This document shows positions 40,227-50,883 of a stretch of 64,000 nt of DNA, piece by piece. The stretch spans positions 1 to 64,000 of the forward strand of contig JAABRE010000002.1 of NCBI GenBank assembly GCA_011391125.1. The letters are read 5' to 3'. The stretch is from Synechococcales cyanobacterium S06 (GTDB lineage: Bacteria > Cyanobacteriota > Cyanobacteriia > Cyanobacteriales > JAABRE01). How positions within the stretch are numbered: the stretch's first letter is position 1; every line of letters begins with the position of its first letter. The position numbers and the translations under genes are program-made. The notes beneath the pieces are model-generated. The model did not search any database and was not told where the DNA came from. It was given only the letters and a program-made list of their open reading frames with translations.

Positions 40227-41093
40227 TTACACTAAAACAGCTTCTCTTTGCTGATTAATGGCCGAATTTCTCACAGTTTGACGACAGAAAATTTCACAGG
40301 AATTATTGGGACTTTCGATTAATTTTACCTTATCTAATTCTCCCCCTATTTTGGCGATCGGTTCTTGTAATAATTGAGCAATATGCACCGCAATATTTTC
40401 CGCCGTGGGTACAACTTCAGCAAAATAGGCTATATCTTTATTTAAAAAGGTGTGATCAAATGGCTCGACTACATAATCATTAATTACCTTTTGCAAGACT
40501 CCTAAATCTACTAACATACCCGTACGAGGATCAATTTTACCGGCTACAGAAACCTCTAAATGATAATTATGACCATGGCCATGGGTACGCGCACATTTGC
40601 CATAAATTTCGCTATTTTGTTCGAGGGTTAATTGCGGAAGTGCTAATCTATGTGCCGCACTAAAATGAGTTTGAACTGTTAAAGTTGCTTCCATATTTTC
40701 TCCTTGATATTCGGCCCATAAATGGGGATTTTCTAATAATTGAATCTGGACTAAAGGTAAATGGGGAGCGAGTTTTTGCCAAATAATTCTCGCAATATTT
40801 TCAGTAGTTGGTAAGGTTTCCTTAAATTCGGGCCAAGTATCATTAAGATGGGAATAATCTAATTGACTGGTGATTTCTTGTTTAATTATCTTTTTTACAT
40901 AAGATAAATTCTGCACCATGCCATATTGATCTAATTCCCCAGCTAAGGAAACGAATAACACATAATTGTGACCATGGCCAGGAAAACGACTACAAAGTCC
41001 AAACAGTTTTTGGTTTTCTTCTTCACTTAGTTCCGGTAGCCAATACCTATGACTGGCGGAAAACTCAGCTTTCCGGTGTATGATGCAATCCAT
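40227..41093 (-). CDS. tandem-domain 6-carboxytetrahydropterin synthase (QueD-like)
   Basis: Two PTPS units: FSASHRYWLPEL...CSRFPGHGHNY and FSAAHRLALPQL...CARTHGHGHNY. Confidence 0.88.
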   Translation of the reverse strand: MDCIIHRKAEFSASHRYWLPELSEEENQKLFGLCSRFPGHGHNYVLFVSLAGELDQYGMVQNLSYVKKIIKQEITSQLDYSHLNDTWPEFKETLPTTENIARIIWQKLAPHLPLVQIQLLENPHLWAEYQGENMEATLTVQTHFSAAHRLALPQLTLEQNSEIYGKCARTHGHGHNYHLEVSVAGKIDPRTGMLVDLGVLQKVINDYVVEPFDHTFLNKDIAYFAEVVPTAENIAVHIAQLLQEPIAKIGGELDKVKLIESPNNSCEIFCRQTVRNSAINQQREAVLV

Positions 41094-41349
41094 AATATTT
41101 TTGTAAAGTTATGTAAACTAACATATCTTTTAGCTTAACAGTTTCTGGCCTTCCTTGAGGTACTAATCCCAAAATTATAGTAAAATTGGTAATTAATTTT
41201 TGAGAAATTTACATTCGATCAGCAATTTATTTAAGTGTAAAAAGATTTTAATAATAGTTAATTATAAACATTATTATTAGGGAAGAATTTGCTCAGAAAA
41301 AGAGCAATAAAAAGAGACTCTTTCTCTGAAAAATTCAGAGAAAAAACAA

Positions 41350-41622
41350 TTAACTCTCAGGAGAATTTGTTTTTATTTCCTCTTTTTGTTTAACTTTTTC
41401 GGTTTCAGATGATTCTAATTGTGCTTTCATATTTACAGTTTCTTCTATTTGTTGAGCTTCCTTTTTAAACTCCTCTTGAAAGTCCGTAGAAGCTTGTTGC
41501 AATCCCTTTAAAGCTTTACCTAAACTGCGGCCTATTTCGGGTAATTTTTTCGGTCCAAATATTAATAATGCAATTACTAAAATTACCCCCATTTCAGGTA
41601 ATCCAATTCCAAAAATATTCAT
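41350..41622 (-). CDS. tatA: Sec-independent translocase TatA/E
   Basis: [42 protein letters not shown]. Confidence 0.93.
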   Translation of the reverse strand: MNIFGIGLPEMGVILVIALLIFGPKKLPEIGRSLGKALKGLQQASTDFQEEFKKEAQQIEETVNMKAQLESSETEKVKQKEEIKTNSPES

Positions 41623-41698
41623 CTTTTTTTCCTCTTTAATAGAACAACCCCGGATTAAACCGGGATTATTTTGTCTTGTTAACTTTTTTTCTTAAAGT

Positions 41699-41902
41699 TT
41701 ATTGACCTAAACTGCTCCAATCCACATTAACTCCTTCAATGAGCAATGATGAATTGTACAATTGTAAAATAATCAAAAGAAACACGAAGAAAAGAAGCAT
41801 GAAAACGCCCATTAAAGGGGTTGTTCCCCAACCGGGAGCAACTTTACCATATTCGGAATTAAGAGGTCTGAGAACATCTCCCAAACGAGTACGTTGTGCC
41901 AT
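41699..41902 (-). CDS. psbH: photosystem II protein PsbH
   Basis: [54 protein letters not shown]. Confidence 0.97.
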   Translation of the reverse strand: MAQRTRLGDVLRPLNSEYGKVAPGWGTTPLMGVFMLLFFVFLLIILQLYNSSLLIEGVNVDWSSLGQ

Positions 41903-41990
41903 AAGTCACCAATTATGTATTTAATCTATTTTTGATAATCTCCTGTAATATTATAGGATAATCGGAATCTTATTTTAAGTAATTTGTTTT

Positions 41991-42122
41991 ATGGAACCGG
42001 CAACCGTTGTCATGATTAGTATTACTGCAGTAGTTATTGCCTTAACTGGTTATTCTATCTACATTGCGTTTGGACCTCCGTCTGTGGAATTAGATGATCC
42101 TTTTGATGATCACGAAGATTAA
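41991..42122 (+). CDS. psbN: PsbN protein (43 aa; not in the supplied ORF track)
   Basis: MEPATVVMISITAVVIALTGYSIYIAFGPPSVELDDPFDDHED*, divergent from psbH. Confidence 0.95.
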   Translation: MEPATVVMISITAVVIALTGYSIYIAFGPPSVELDDPFDDHED

Positions 42123-42369
42123 TTAGCTTGTAGTTGGACTTTAGTCCTCAAAAAGTTATTCTAAAACTTCAAAAATGTCTTAGTAAAAACTAATATTTTG
42201 TCATAAATTACAACTACGCCCTGGAAAAACTCCTGAAATCATCAAGATAACAGGAGTTTTTAGTTTTAATAACCCTGATCTAAAAATATACTTAAGTGGG
42301 TAAAGTATAATTATAGAAATAATTATTTTTTTCACGCTTGAAATTAGTTAAAAATACCCATTTAAGACT

Positions 42370-42787
42370 ATGCAACCTATTAAACAAGGGGATGTTATTT
42401 TGCAGCCAATTGTCGACATCCAAGGGAAAAAATTGTCCCCCTTTAACTCTAGCAGAAGCAGAAGTGACTGGCCACGCTCACTGTATTAGTCAAGTGCAAG
42501 CTGAGTTATACGAAAAAGATGGTATTCTCTATTTAAAAGTGCTTTCTCCCACTGCACTTTTAACCCATGAGAAACACCCTCAAGTTAATATTCCCCATGG
42601 TAATTGACTAGTCAGAATACAAAGAAAATATAATTCTTTAAAACGAGGGAAAACAAATATTTTTCAACCTCAAAAAAAAACGCCTTCTTCTGAACCTCCC
42701 TTAAAAAGTCTGATACTGGAAAAATTGAGCAAATTTCAAGATAGGATTAAACAAGTAAGAGAAAATTGGCATTATTTTAAAGATTAA
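42370..42787 (+). pseudogene. cyanobacterial protein of unknown function, frameshifted and with in-frame TGA
   Basis: MQPIKQGDVILQPIVDIQGKKL in one frame, then PLTLAEAEVTGHAHCISQVQAELYEKDGILYLKVLSPTALLTHEKHPQVNIPHGN*LVRIQRKYNS...HYFKD* in another. Confidence 0.6.
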
Positions 42788-42825
42788 TGCTAAATTATTA
42801 TTAAGGTAGTAAGGGAATTTTTTTT

Positions 42826-44340
42826 ATGTTATCAAATAAAGGTCAAAACCAACAACCGGATCAACTTAGGTTAAGTGATAAAGAAAAAAATACCCTAAAT
42901 TTAGCCATAACAAAATGGGTAAAAATTAGCCAAAATAAGGTAATTAATTCCAGTTATATTCTCACGAAAATTGAGCAATTTTATGAACTAAAAAATCGAA
43001 GAAAAATTCCCATAATTATGGAAGATGATCTGCTCAATTATGGAGAAAAACTAACTTATATTTTAGCTAATGATGAAGAATTAATAAGGATGATTAATTT
43101 ACAATTGGAACACATCCAACTTAATAAATTTAGTTCCTCAGAATTCCAGATATTTATTAGTGAATTGGCCTATTCTTTGTCAGAAAATTTAACAGTATTA
43201 GTATATGATATTTGGGAAATACTTAATAAAAGTTCCCTCGTTTATGAGTTGAAAAATAACTTAAAATATCAACTTAACCCCGGTAAATTTAAAGAAATTT
43301 TTACCATTATTAAAAAAAGTCAATTATCCCAGGAGTCAGAGGAATTTCAAAACTATCTCATTAATACTCTTGTCAATAATTTAGCGACAAAATACCCCGA
43401 TGTTTTTGCCACTTTAGGTCAAAAAGGCGATAATTTACTCTTACAAAAAATTAGAGAATTTAGCTATAAAAAAAATATTATTTTTAACTATTATCAATTA
43501 GGTTGTTTACTTGACTTTTGTGTAACTTCACTGGGGTGCGATCGCCCAAATTATCAATTAGAACAATTTTTACTAACTAATTGTCAATTAATGACCATTG
43601 TTGACAATCAATGTTTAGTTTTAGTGAAAAAAGAAGGTAGAAACTATCAACCAATTACCATTAAAAAATCACCATCGACCGGGATTAAGAAAAAGATTAA
43701 AAAGAATAATAACAAGAAACCAAATATAATCGCCGAATTTTTGTTATCTGTATTCGGATTTTATCGCTTTTTTTTCAATCCTTTTATCTCATTATTTAAC
43801 GGAATAATTAATGGCTTAAAAAAGACAGATAAGAATCAAATTGTTACGAGAAATAATAAGCAAACTAAAGCAAATTATCAGCTTAATAAACCAGTATCTA
43901 AGACTAATGAGCTAAATCAATTAATAGAAAATGCAACGGAGATTATTAGTTTAGGTCAATCAGATCAGGACTATGAAAGTAGCAAATTATTAACACAATT
44001 ACCCGAAAAATATAACTCCATGCACCCTAGTTTCTGGCCAGCAAAATGGTTATTAACCGAAACAAACCCTGAAATTAGAAAGTTATTAATCCAGAATATT
44101 GGTTACGATCGCCTCTGTCAAGAATTAAACGCCATCATAATAGATGATTGGAAGGAATATAGTTTATTCGTTATCCATACAAACCCAAATTTTGAAGATA
44201 TTTATATCTTAAAAATGACTTGTCCGAGTACAAAAGATATACAGACAATTAGGATACCACCTAATATTTCTTCAGCCAGAGAAGCAATTACTTGGGCAAA
44301 TTGGGATATTAATCCACAAAATTTTAGGAGCGAAACATAA
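42826..44340 (+). CDS. uncharacterised protein (504 aa)
   Basis: Long intact ORF; no recognised domain. Confidence 0.65.
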   Translation: MLSNKGQNQQPDQLRLSDKEKNTLNLAITKWVKISQNKVINSSYILTKIEQFYELKNRRKIPIIMEDDLLNYGEKLTYILANDEELIRMINLQLEHIQLNKFSSSEFQIFISELAYSLSENLTVLVYDIWEILNKSSLVYELKNNLKYQLNPGKFKEIFTIIKKSQLSQESEEFQNYLINTLVNNLATKYPDVFATLGQKGDNLLLQKIREFSYKKNIIFNYYQLGCLLDFCVTSLGCDRPNYQLEQFLLTNCQLMTIVDNQCLVLVKKEGRNYQPITIKKSPSTGIKKKIKKNNNKKPNIIAEFLLSVFGFYRFFFNPFISLFNGIINGLKKTDKNQIVTRNNKQTKANYQLNKPVSKTNELNQLIENATEIISLGQSDQDYESSKLLTQLPEKYNSMHPSFWPAKWLLTETNPEIRKLLIQNIGYDRLCQELNAIIIDDWKEYSLFVIHTNPNFEDIYILKMTCPSTKDIQTIRIPPNISSAREAITWANWDINPQNFRSET

Positions 44341-44410
44341 GTATTATATCGTAGGAGTAGGGTAGGCTTTATGCCTACCCCTACTGTCCTAAACCCACAA
44401 TTAACAAGTA

Positions 44411-45604
44411 TTAATTGTTTGGTAATTTATATTGAGAAACTATTTTTTTCGCAAATTCAGGAACATGATTTTCTAATTTTTCAGGGTGATTGCGCTTAAC
44501 ATACAAATAATTGCGAGTAAAGTGAGAATCAATGGTAAAACGCGCATATTCTAAACCCTGTGGTCCAATTTTATCTATTACTAAACCCATTAATTTTGCC
44601 ACCCACATTGGTAAAGTTACAGCTTGATCATACGCTGTAATACCTTGCTGGACAGCCTCTTTTCTATTACCTTTAGAAATCACAGGTTGAGTGTCTAATT
44701 TGTCCTTAACTAAGTCTAACATTTCCTGACCAGTTTCATTACGAACTACAATCCATTGCCAACCAAAAGTTGCGCCCATATATCCTACGACTAAATCAGC
44801 AAGTCCATTGGTATAATCGAAACAACTCATACAAGAAGGAGCAAAAACATCCTTTAAAACATTAGTTTTTAAACCAAAAAATGGCACTTTTTCTATGGAA
44901 CCATCTTCATGTTTAAAGTGTATTCTAAAATCTTGCATAAATTCATAATGGACCACCGTTTCTGGAGACCTACTGGTAGTTTCTAGGAATTTTTTTAACC
45001 CTTCTCGACTGACATTATCAACACAAGGAGTCCCCAAAACATACAACTTTTCTAAACCTAATTGATCTTGTACTGCTCTTAATGCTTGAATTTGACATCC
45101 AACACCAATAACTAACAGTTTTTTTAAACCAGATTTTTCAATTTGTTCTAAAACTGATAAATTCGGCGATAAAGTTGGTTTATTTACCTTGGCAGCCAAA
45201 ATTTCGTCTGTAGTGGTGGCAATAATGGGAACAGGTTGAAAACGGTCTTCTTTACTGTTTTGAACGCACACAACGCCTTCTACCAGCCCTCTCGTTAACA
45301 TTTCACAGGCGATGGTACTCACTATACCAGTCCATTGCGCGCCCTCAATGGGTTGTTTTTTGCGTGCAGCCATCATATCTTGATGAACACCGAAATACAA
45401 CTCGTTGTCATCATCAAGATTTCTACTTCTTTGGTGAGCTGAATTTTCAAGTTCGGCCATTTGTTGATTTAAAAATGCGCAGGCATCTTTGACATAATGA
45501 ATGTAGTAGGTGTCGCAAAGTCCGCATTCACTACACAATTCCTTCGCTGGTTTCGGACTGTTGGGTTTTAAGGCTTTAGCTTTTTTGTGGGCTGCAATAG
45601 TCAT
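44411..45604 (-). CDS. bciB: FrhB-family 8-vinyl reductase (cyanobacterial F-DVR/BciB type)
   Basis: LCSECGLCDTYYIHYVKDACAFLNQQ; LLVIGVGCQIQALRAVQ; FAPSCMSCFDYTNGLADLVVGYMGA. Confidence 0.85.
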   Translation of the reverse strand: MTIAAHKKAKALKPNSPKPAKELCSECGLCDTYYIHYVKDACAFLNQQMAELENSAHQRSRNLDDDNELYFGVHQDMMAARKKQPIEGAQWTGIVSTIACEMLTRGLVEGVVCVQNSKEDRFQPVPIIATTTDEILAAKVNKPTLSPNLSVLEQIEKSGLKKLLVIGVGCQIQALRAVQDQLGLEKLYVLGTPCVDNVSREGLKKFLETTSRSPETVVHYEFMQDFRIHFKHEDGSIEKVPFFGLKTNVLKDVFAPSCMSCFDYTNGLADLVVGYMGATFGWQWIVVRNETGQEMLDLVKDKLDTQPVISKGNRKEAVQQGITAYDQAVTLPMWVAKLMGLVIDKIGPQGLEYARFTIDSHFTRNYLYVKRNHPEKLENHVPEFAKKIVSQYKLPNN

Positions 45605-45866
45605 TTAATTTTCTGCTTGTTAACTCACTAGGATTTTTCTTGATCATAACTATTATTTGGCTCATCTTATTCTCAATAGTCGATAATTATTGAGAATAGG
45701 ATGAAGGCGATCGCCGCTAATTGAAAAATAATTAAATATTTTTGCTGACAAATATGGGTATTTGCTTATATTTTTAGACAGCTTAAATTCACTTTTTTTG
45801 CTCAGATTGCAACCATTAAAATAAGTTTTAGGTAATTAATATAAAATGCTTTTTTTGTATTTAAAA

Positions 45867-46607
45867 TTAAGTTTTGCTCACCAATTTTCCATCTTCCATG
45901 TAAACAAGGCGATCGGCTATATCTAAAATACGATTATCATGGGTAACCAGTAAAATTGTGCAACCTTGTTCCTTGGCTAAATTTTGCATAATTTCCACGA
46001 CTTCTCGCCCTGATTTACTATCCAAGGCTGCTGTCGGTTCATCAGCCAAAACAATTTTAGGATGACTAACCAAAGCACGGGCGATCGCCACCCGTTGTTT
46101 TTGACCACCGGATATATCTTCGGGATAATAATGCAACCTGTCTCCTAAACCCACTTCTTGCAAAGCTTTAGTAGCTAAGGTTTTCATGTCTTGACGGGTA
46201 TAATGGGGGTGAATTTCTAACCCCATCATCACATTTTGTAAAGCGGTTAAACTATGATGAAGGTTATGGGCTTGAAATATATAACCAGCATTACTTCTAG
46301 CCTTCACTAACTGTTTTTCTTTTGCTTGACAAAGTTCCATGCCTAAAAATTTTAAACTGCCAGATTGAGTAGCTCGTAAACCACCAATTAAGGTTAATAA
46401 AGTGGTTTTTCCCGAACCAGAAGGACCGGTCATAATGACAATTTCACCGGATTTGATTTCTAAATTAATATCAAATAAAACCTGTTTTCTTAGTTCACCT
46501 TTACCGAAAAAATGGTTTAATTTCTCGATGGCAATAGTGGGATTTTTAACTAAGGTTTCTGAGTCTAGTTTAGTCATAAAAGTTACTTTCAAATAATTAT
46601 TTAACAA
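45867..46607 (-). CDS. devA: DevA-like ABC transporter ATP-binding protein
   Basis: Walker A GPSGSGKTT, signature SGGQKQR, downstream of DevC/DevB-like genes. Confidence 0.88.
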   Translation of the reverse strand: MLNNYLKVTFMTKLDSETLVKNPTIAIEKLNHFFGKGELRKQVLFDINLEIKSGEIVIMTGPSGSGKTTLLTLIGGLRATQSGSLKFLGMELCQAKEKQLVKARSNAGYIFQAHNLHHSLTALQNVMMGLEIHPHYTRQDMKTLATKALQEVGLGDRLHYYPEDISGGQKQRVAIARALVSHPKIVLADEPTAALDSKSGREVVEIMQNLAKEQGCTILLVTHDNRILDIADRLVYMEDGKLVSKT

Positions 46608-46773
46608 GGGAAATCAAGGTTAAAATCTGACTGAGATTCTTCGCTGTAGCTCGGAATAACAAATATATCTTCTGAATAATAAATATAGCAGTCCTCGGTG
46701 CATTGTGGGCTAGAAGTTGCCGACAAGCTTTCGACTGAAAAGTTTACTGAAAAAAACTCTTAATTGTTAATTA

Positions 46774-47946
46774 TTAAAACATATCTGCGGGATCAGCTTC
46801 TTGTAATTTTCGAGTGGCAATTCCTCCTGAAAACATACACATAATAAGAGTTAAAATAAAGACAAAAATGACTCGGGAAAGTCGCAACATTAAGGGTAAA
46901 GAAGTTGCTTTCGCAGCGACACGATATAAAGCTAAAGAGAGAATAATACCGGGGAAAAATCCTAAAACTGCTAAGATAATTGCCTCCTCAAAAACAATTA
47001 ATAATAAGTATCTCTGACGATAACCCATGGCTTTAAAAGTGGCATATTCTTTAAGGTGAGCATTCACATCAGTTGATAATACTTGATAAACAATTACTAC
47101 CCCGACCACAAAAGCCATTACTGTACCTAAACCAAAGATAAAACCCACGGGACTTTCTTTACTCCAGTAAGCAATTTCATGATTAATAAATTGCTCCATT
47201 GTTAACACATTAACATCATCAGGCAGGTGATAATTCAAGGCTTTTGCCACCTGAACGGGATCAGCTCCTGACTCTAATTTAAGTAACCCTAAACTAAGAC
47301 TAGCGGGGTTTTTTTTAGGGAAAATTAAGCTAAAATTTTGGCTACTGGTCATCAAAAAACCATCAGAACCAAAAGAAGCACCTAAATTAAATAACCCTCT
47401 AATTTGTATTAATTTTCCCTCCGTTTCGGTGCTAATAATTTTACCGTTTTCTATTTCACTAATAATCTGATTATAAGCTCCCCTGGAACGTCGATCAAAA
47501 AGTACCGTTTGAGGAATTTTTAAGGTTTCTAATTGTTGGTTTAATTCGGGGATATTAAAAACGGCATGATTTGGGTCAAAACCTACTACTTGAATAAAGG
47601 ATTTTAGTCCCGTTTGAGGATTATTCCAAGTCGTAATACTGGTATAAAGAGGATAAGCAGAAGCTACTCCTTCGATGTCTAAAGCTTGATAAAGACGACG
47701 ACGAGTAAAAGTGGAAAGGTTTTGGGTATTTTTCGCTTTTGGACTAACTAGAACAATATCCCCATCCATATTTTTGATAAAAGCGGTATTACTGTCATAT
47801 AACGCTCCCCGAAAACCCAGCTGCATAAAAATTAAAATATCGGCAAAAGCAATGCCAGCAAGGGCTACAGCTAAACGGCTTTTTTCTTTGTTTAATTGCA
47901 ACCATCCTAGAGGAGTTCGTCTTTGTAATTGTTGAATCAATTTCAT
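46774..47946 (-). CDS. devC: DevC-like ABC transporter permease
   Basis: RRTPLGWLQLNKEKSRLAVALAGIAFADILIFMQLGFRGALYDS. Confidence 0.9.
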   Translation of the reverse strand: MKLIQQLQRRTPLGWLQLNKEKSRLAVALAGIAFADILIFMQLGFRGALYDSNTAFIKNMDGDIVLVSPKAKNTQNLSTFTRRRLYQALDIEGVASAYPLYTSITTWNNPQTGLKSFIQVVGFDPNHAVFNIPELNQQLETLKIPQTVLFDRRSRGAYNQIISEIENGKIISTETEGKLIQIRGLFNLGASFGSDGFLMTSSQNFSLIFPKKNPASLSLGLLKLESGADPVQVAKALNYHLPDDVNVLTMEQFINHEIAYWSKESPVGFIFGLGTVMAFVVGVVIVYQVLSTDVNAHLKEYATFKAMGYRQRYLLLIVFEEAIILAVLGFFPGIILSLALYRVAAKATSLPLMLRLSRVIFVFILTLIMCMFSGGIATRKLQEADPADMF

Positions 47947-49112
47947 GGCTGAATCTCCACGGTAACTTGCAAATTGGTGAAATTTCTCGCAATTTGGCTG
48001 GAGGCTTGATCAAGGCGAATCTGTACTTCCATGACCCTACTATCAATACTTGAAGAAGGATCCGTGCCAATGATTTCCTGTTGTTGTACTTTTGACCCAA
48101 TTCTTTCCACCACACCCTCTAAACTTTCCGGAAGTGCATCACTGGTAACAATGGTTTTTTCCCCGACTTTCACCCGTTTGATGTCGCTTTCATAAACTTC
48201 CGCCGTTGCATACATCCAGTCAATTTGACCTACTTCTACAATGCCTTGATTGGTCACGGTTTCCCCTTCACGGGTTAAAATCTCTAAGACTGTGCCCCCC
48301 TGGGTGGCAATTACCTGAGTTTGAGCCAAGTCCGCTGAGGCCTTGTTCAGATTGGCGATCGCCCGTGTCACTTCTTGTTCAGCTACTTCGATATCCACCG
48401 GGCGCACTTCTTCAATTTTTTCTAGGGTAGCTTGAGCCCCATTTAATTGGGGAGATTGAGTATTTTTTAAACGGTTTAATTCCGCTTCCGCTTGTTGAAC
48501 ATTACTTTCGGATGTGTCGACAATTAATTTTTTAGTATCCCGGATGGATGCGGAAATGGCCCCTTCTTGATACAAATATTCATAACGTTGATACTCCGTG
48601 GCTGCGTTTTTTTGCTCTGCTTTTAATTTTCCCACCGTCGATTCCTGCGCCATAATACGAGCTTGTTGATCCGCTTTTAAACGGCTAATTTCCGCTAATT
48701 GTGCCTTTATTTCCCCCTGTTTTGCTCCAGCTTTCACTTGTTGAAGTTTTGCTTTGGCAAATTCCACCTCCGCAGCTGCTGTGGCTAAAGCAGCCTGTAA
48801 TCGGTCATGATTATCCATAATCGCAATAATCTGACCTTTTTTTAGGTTATCTCCCTCTTTTACTAGCAATTTCTCTACCCTGCTTCCACTAGCTCCCGCA
48901 GGCGCGGCGAGCGCCACAATCTCTCCTTGGGGTTTTAGTGAACCTAAGGCCGTTACCGTTTTTGGTGTTGCTAAGGCGATCGCCACCGAGGGGTCTTCCG
49001 TCAAGTTGCTCTGGGGATTTTTAAAGTTATAAAATCCCCAGCTCCCCACTACCAGTAAACCGAGGAGTAGCGGATAACGCAGTTTACTCAAATGATTCAT
49101 CGATTCATTCAT
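47943..49112 (-). CDS. devB: DevB/HlyD-like membrane fusion protein
   Basis: TALGSLKPQGEIVALAAPAGASGSRVEKLLVKEGDNLKKGQIIAIMDN. Confidence 0.88.
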   Translation of the reverse strand: MNESMNHLSKLRYPLLLGLLVVGSWGFYNFKNPQSNLTEDPSVAIALATPKTVTALGSLKPQGEIVALAAPAGASGSRVEKLLVKEGDNLKKGQIIAIMDNHDRLQAALATAAAEVEFAKAKLQQVKAGAKQGEIKAQLAEISRLKADQQARIMAQESTVGKLKAEQKNAATEYQRYEYLYQEGAISASIRDTKKLIVDTSESNVQQAEAELNRLKNTQSPQLNGAQATLEKIEEVRPVDIEVAEQEVTRAIANLNKASADLAQTQVIATQGGTVLEILTREGETVTNQGIVEVGQIDWMYATAEVYESDIKRVKVGEKTIVTSDALPESLEGVVERIGSKVQQQEIIGTDPSSSIDSRVMEVQIRLDQASSQIARNFTNLQVTVEIQP

Positions 49113-49128
49113 GGCATTTGCTCCTTTA

Positions 49129-49151
49129 TTTTACTAAACCGTTTAGTAAAA
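49129..49151. promoter_or_regulatory. perfect inverted repeat, likely TetR operator
   Basis: TTTTACTAAAC-C-GTTTAGTAAAA between devB and the divergent tetR gene. Confidence 0.75.
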
Positions 49152-49208
49152 TTTATAATTTAATTATATAATGTTTATGGAAGAAGTGCAAACGAAAAAA
49201 GAAAAATT

Positions 49209-49829
49209 ATGTCTAACTTAAAAACTGTGACCAAAGAGCCTGAAAAAAACAAGGAAAAAGCGGAAGCAATTTTAGCGGGAGCATTGGGGGAATTTCTCAA
49301 AAACGGCTATGTGGGGACAAGTGTGGATAAATTGGCCAAAGCGGCTGGAGTCTCGAAACCCACTCTTTATAGCTATTTCAACGACAAGGAAACTTTGTTT
49401 CAAGCCGTTGTTACCAGAAGATTTGAGGAATTTAAACAGGATTTCAAGATTTTACCAGCAAAAATTGATTCTGATCAAGATCCACGAATAATTTTGGGAG
49501 AAATTTTCGCCTCACTTTTAGCGCAAATGCTTTGCAGAGCAGAACAACACGATGATTTTATTCGATTATTGATTGGAGAATCCGGTCGGTTTCCCGAATT
49601 AGCACAAGAAGTGGTTCGTTCTTTTCATAAACCAATAATCGAAAAATTAGCTGACCTTTTTACCACACATCCTCAGATTAAATGTGATAATCCTGAACAT
49701 AGCGCCACCATGGTCATAGCAAGTTTAATTTATTATATGATGACCCAAAGAATTTTTCAAGCGGCAGAAATATTGCCTTTACAAAAGGAAAATTATCTTA
49801 ATAATTTAGTTAATCTTATCTGTAATTAA
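49209..49829 (+). CDS. TetR/AcrR family regulator
   Basis: AILAGALGEFLKNGYVGTSVDKLAKAAGVSKPTLYSYFNDKETLFQAVV. Confidence 0.92.
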   Translation: MSNLKTVTKEPEKNKEKAEAILAGALGEFLKNGYVGTSVDKLAKAAGVSKPTLYSYFNDKETLFQAVVTRRFEEFKQDFKILPAKIDSDQDPRIILGEIFASLLAQMLCRAEQHDDFIRLLIGESGRFPELAQEVVRSFHKPIIEKLADLFTTHPQIKCDNPEHSATMVIASLIYYMMTQRIFQAAEILPLQKENYLNNLVNLICN

Positions 49830-49895
49830 GATAATTTAACATAAAATTAGAAGTAAAATCAAATAATATTATTGATAATTCGTATTATCAATAAC

Positions 49896-50807
49896 TCAAA
49901 AATTAGTAATCAATAACTCAAATATTTTTCCCCTTTGATTACCTTTAGAATTAATACTTCTTTTTGCTTTTACCCGTTTAATCTTATATTTTTGGTAAAG
50001 TTCATCGAAAAAGTTATTATTATTATCAAAGTTTTTGACATCAGAATTACTTAAAATAAAATAATGGCCATGGGCAGTTATTTTATCACAAAAAAGTTTC
50101 AATCTAATTTGATCTTGATCAGAAAAATTATCCTCAGAATAAGAAGTAAAAGCCGAAGTCGAATTAATCGGTTTATAGGGTGGATCTAAATAAAATAAAC
50201 TCGGTTTTTTGGCATAATTTAAAATAGCTTCAAAATCTCCTTGTAAAATTGTAACATTTTGTAAATAAGTATTGACAGAAAGTAAGTTTTGTGGGTTGCA
50301 AATTGTGGGTTGTTTATACTTGCCAAAAGGAACATTAAATTTACCTTGTTTATTAACCCGATATAAACCGTTAAAACAAGTTTTATTTAGGAATAATAAT
50401 AAAACCGTTTTTTCGATGATTGAAATTTCTTTTTGGTTAAATTGATCTCTTTTTATTAAATAAAATTCCTTTCTTTTTTCCTCTGAATTAATTGCAGAAT
50501 ATTCCCTTTCAATTTGTGACAGTAAAGTAATTAATTCCTGGGGATTATTTTTAATCAAACTATAAGCATGAATTAAATTTACATTAATATCATTGATTAC
50601 GACATTATTAATATTTGAAAATTGGGTTAAAACGTGAAATAAAACTGCTCCACCACCAACAAAAGGTTCAATATAAGTAACCTTATCCTCCTTCAAAAAT
50701 TTACTCTGAATCAGATAATCAATTTCCGTAAGTAACTGGGTTTTCCCCCCTACCCATTTCAAAAAAGGTTTAGGTTTTGGTAATGTTTTTTGATCAGATA
50801 ATAACAT
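49896..50807 (-). CDS. Dam-family (D12 class) N6-adenine DNA methyltransferase
   Basis: KPFLKWVGGKTQLLTEI, FVGGGAVLFHVL, FYLDPPYKP. Confidence 0.92.
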   Translation of the reverse strand: MLLSDQKTLPKPKPFLKWVGGKTQLLTEIDYLIQSKFLKEDKVTYIEPFVGGGAVLFHVLTQFSNINNVVINDINVNLIHAYSLIKNNPQELITLLSQIEREYSAINSEEKRKEFYLIKRDQFNQKEISIIEKTVLLLFLNKTCFNGLYRVNKQGKFNVPFGKYKQPTICNPQNLLSVNTYLQNVTILQGDFEAILNYAKKPSLFYLDPPYKPINSTSAFTSYSEDNFSDQDQIRLKLFCDKITAHGHYFILSNSDVKNFDNNNNFFDELYQKYKIKRVKAKRSINSKGNQRGKIFELLITNF

Positions 50808-50883
50808 AAAAAAATAATTAACTAAATTTTCAATTTGTTACGCTTTAGGGTTATCTAAATAGCGCTAAAGCGCAACAACGAGC

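Noticed and set aside
45867-49112. DevBCA as the secretion system for the RTX proteins
   Set aside because: DevBCA-type exporters are linked to glycolipids and no TolC or HlyB-type peptidase ABC is nearby; no sequence evidence for the link.
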